Shown here: positions 62,468 through 64,000 of the stretch, piece after piece | How positions within the stretch are numbered: the first letter of the stretch is position 1 | Layout: each line of letters opens with the position of its first letter | Source: DATJPY01 sp035506135 | GTDB lineage: Bacteria; Myxococcota_A; UBA9160; PR03 | Assembly (NCBI GenBank): GCA_035506135.1 | Contig: DATJPY010000031.1 | Span: 62,001 to 126,000 of the forward strand | DNA: 64,000 nt | Direction: 5' to 3' | Translations under genes and position numbers: made by a program | Notes under the pieces: generated by a model | The model's input: the letters and a program-made list of their open reading frames with translations, nothing else | Told to the model about the DNA's origin: nothing | Database searches by the model: none

Positions 62468-63343
62468 GTGTCCAGCAGGACCGCGCCGCTCGTGGCCGCC
62501 GGCATCGCGGCCTGGCTGCTCGCCGCCCCCGCCCGTGCCGGAGGGCCCGAGGCGGGAAGCGCCCCCGCGGTGGCCCCTGCCGCCGCCCCCGACCCTCTCT
62601 TCGAGGCGTCCTTCGACGAGCAGATCGAGCTGCGCGTCGCCGACCCGATCGAGCCGGTCAATCGGGGCGTCTTCCGCGGAAACCGCTGGCTCGACCGCGC
62701 GCTGATCGGCCCGATCGCGCGCGTCTACGGTTGGGTGCTGCCCGGGCCGGTGAAGCGCGCGGTGCGCGGCGTGTTCGCGAACCTGAATCAGCCGGCCGTG
62801 TTCGTGAACGACATCCTGCAGTCGGAGGGAAAGCGGGCCGAGGTGGCGGGCATGCGCTTCGTCGTCAACACGACGATCGGGGTGCTCGGCATCTGGGATC
62901 CGGCGGCGCGCCTCGGGCTCCCGCCCCACGACGCCGACTTCGGTCAGACGCTCGGCAAGGCGGGCGTCGGCCCCGGGTTCTACCTGGTGATCCCCCTGCT
63001 CGGACCGAGCACGGCGCGCGACGCGGTCGGCGGGGTCTTCGACCTCCTGCTGCGGCCCGACACCTGGGTGCTCCCGTTCGCTGAGCAGATCGTTCTCGGC
63101 AGCACCCACGGCATCGCCGAGCGCGAGGCGCACGGCCGCGAGCTCGCGGCGCTCGAGCGCTCGTCGGTCGACTTCTACGCCGCGGTGCGCAGCGCCTACC
63201 TGATGGATCGCGAGGCGATGATCCGCGACGACACGCTCACCCACGCGCCGGCGGACCGCGCCGACCGCAGGTCGGCGCCGGCCGAGCAGCAAGCCAGCGC
63301 GGTACCGCTCATGTCTCCCCCTTCCCCTGCGCCTGATCGCTGA
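62468..63343 (+). CDS. mlaA: MlaA/VacJ family outer-membrane lipoprotein-like protein
   Basis: 291 residues. Signal peptide LVAAGIAAWLLAAPARAGG; then DPIEPVNRGVFRGNRWLDRA, AVRGVFANLNQPAVFVNDIL, GMRFVVNTTIGVLGIWDPAA and FGQTLGKAGVGPGFYLVIPL, all hallmarks of MlaA. It removes phospholipid from the outer leaflet and passes it to periplasmic MlaC. No lipobox Cys is seen, so it may be soluble or anchored differently. GTG at 62468 is used; an ATG at 62432 is an in-frame alternative. It overlaps mlaC by 35 bases. Confidence 0.9.
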   Translation: MSSRTAPLVAAGIAAWLLAAPARAGGPEAGSAPAVAPAAAPDPLFEASFDEQIELRVADPIEPVNRGVFRGNRWLDRALIGPIARVYGWVLPGPVKRAVRGVFANLNQPAVFVNDILQSEGKRAEVAGMRFVVNTTIGVLGIWDPAARLGLPPHDADFGQTLGKAGVGPGFYLVIPLLGPSTARDAVGGVFDLLLRPDTWVLPFAEQIVLGSTHGIAEREAHGRELAALERSSVDFYAAVRSAYLMDREAMIRDDTLTHAPADRADRRSAPAEQQASAVPLMSPPSPAPDR

Positions 63344-63938
63344 TCTTCTGCTCGAGCGCCTTCATCAGCGCGGTGAAGCCGTCGCGCTTGATCACGGCGG
63401 TCCAGTCGGCCCGCCGCAGCGCCAGCTCGCTCACGGTTCCGTTCAGCAGCACGTCGATGATGCGCCACTGGCCGTCGCCCGTCTGGCGCATCCGGTAGTC
63501 GAGCGGCGTCGTCTGGCCGTTCTTCTCGACGATGCGCGAGTGGACGATCAGCGTCGAGAAGCCGCCGTCGTCGACCCCGAGCGTCTCGAAGCGCTCGCCG
63601 TCGTACGACGCGAAGCGCCCCGCATAGGTCGCGATCGCGAGCCGGGCGAGCGCCTCGGCGAGCTGCGCGCGCTGCGGCTCGTCGAGCTGCTGCCAGGTGC
63701 TGCCCACCGACTTCTCGGCCATGAAAGGGAAGTCGTAACGCGCCTCGACGACGGGGCCGATCTGGTCCCGGCGCCCCGCGAAGCCGAGCTGCTTGCCGTT
63801 CTGCATGATGCCGAGGAGCCCGCGGTTCAGCTCCTCGACGACGCTCTTCGCGGCGGCGGAGCTGGCCGGCGCGGGCTCCGCTGCCGCAGGAGCGCAGAGC
63901 GCGCCGAGCGCCGCGACGGCGAGGGCCAGGCGTCGCAT
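63309..63938 (-). CDS. mlaC: MlaC/Ttg2D-type phospholipid-binding protein
   Basis: 209 residues. Signal peptide LALAVAALGALCAPAAAEPA; then VVEARYDFPFMAEKSVGSTW, LAIATYAGRFASYDGERFET and LDYRMRQTGDGQWRIIDVLL, GTVSELALRRADWTAVIKRD, which are the MlaC family core. It carries lipid between the outer membrane MlaA and an inner membrane ABC transporter. Convergent overlap with mlaA is unusual for a pair that works together. GGAGAGGAG lies just before the ATG, and the start abuts the stop of a gene cut by the window edge. Confidence 0.9.
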   Translation of the reverse strand: MRRLALAVAALGALCAPAAAEPAPASSAAAKSVVEELNRGLLGIMQNGKQLGFAGRRDQIGPVVEARYDFPFMAEKSVGSTWQQLDEPQRAQLAEALARLAIATYAGRFASYDGERFETLGVDDGGFSTLIVHSRIVEKNGQTTPLDYRMRQTGDGQWRIIDVLLNGTVSELALRRADWTAVIKRDGFTALMKALEQKISDQAQGKGET

Positions 63939-64000
63939 CACTCCTCTCCCAGGACGAAGCTGGTGAGCGCGTCGCGACACCCTTCGGGGTTGTCGACCAT
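63938..64000 (-). CDS. C-terminal end of an unknown gene (cut by window edge)
   Basis: The last 20 residues (PEGCRDALTSFVLGEE at the end) are visible before a TGA that overlaps the mlaC ATG (TGATG). Too little remains to assign it. The form of the tail, a helix after Asn-Pro-Glu, would fit the end of an alpha/beta hydrolase, but this is a weak guess. By position it belongs to the mlaC transcript. Confidence 0.4.
   Translation of the reverse strand: MVDNPEGCRDALTSFVLGEE

Overview
The window is about 64 kb of uniformly GC-rich chromosomal DNA with dense, bacterial-style packing: short gaps, many ATGA, GTGA or TGATG stop/start overlaps, and GTG or TTG starts. The mix of a SUF iron-sulfur operon, MlaA/MlaC outer-membrane lipid genes (so a diderm envelope), DUF6178 and DUF3179 proteins, a PEP-CTERM protein, LuxC/LuxE-type enzymes, luciferase-like (LLM) oxidoreductases, an inositol-phosphate synthase and a histone-fold protein suggests an uncultured, aerobic or facultative environmental bacterium of the former Deltaproteobacteria or a neighbouring phylum. 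That placement is inference from gene content. I saw no rRNA, tRNA, CRISPR array, insertion sequence or prophage.

Layout. 1-4.5 kb: small detoxification and fold-family genes (GST, two VOC proteins, two SnoaL-like proteins, a methyltransferase), an AveC-like membrane protein coupled to a mini-membrane protein, and a frameshifted pseudogene. 4.6-9.5 kb: CDP-alcohol phosphotransferase, dienelactone hydrolase, membrane protein plus NmrA-like reductase, macrodomain protein, an acidic-tailed exported peptide and a TerB-like protein. 9.5-15.8 kb: a seven-gene suf operon (sufR-B-C-D-S-U-T, minus strand) with a promoter whose spacer is filled by a dyad operator. 15.8-21.2 kb: an SDR facing a minus-strand operon of class III aminotransferase, LuxE, LuxC and an LLM enzyme, which could convert a carboxylic acid to an aldehyde and on to an amine. 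21.2-25.1 kb: folK, a kinase-like fragment, APS reductase coupled to a Tat-exported flavin-fold protein, an SDR and a truncated glutathione peroxidase.

25.6-38.1 kb: an exported peptide, two tandem paralogous PDZ/membrane/GAF histidine kinases, an LLM enzyme, bioA behind a duplicated 38-nt sequence, a DUF3179 protein, and an ECF sigma factor locus bracketed by Spy/CpxP-like proteins. 38.1-46.9 kb: ketopantoate reductase, DoxX, amidase, a GST remnant, a stand-alone histone-fold gene with its own promoter, structured leader and terminator, a LEA-like lipoprotein, mscL, an inositol-phosphate synthase with a CDP-alcohol phosphotransferase, DUF6178 and pcm. 46.9-64 kb: a beta-propeller protein, an aspartic-protease-like protein, a CoA-type Nudix hydrolase, secreted alpha/beta hydrolases, a PEP-CTERM protein, a GH31 glucosidase, a DUF815 ATPase with a CNNM-type transporter, MGMT, an SDR with an altered active site, and mlaA facing mlaC.

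The themes are iron-sulfur and sulfur metabolism, envelope and osmotic stress sensing, lipid and phosphoinositide head-group chemistry, and secreted hydrolases. The three items most worth following are the LuxE/LuxC/aminotransferase operon, the bacterial histone-fold gene, and the sigma factor/Spy locus.
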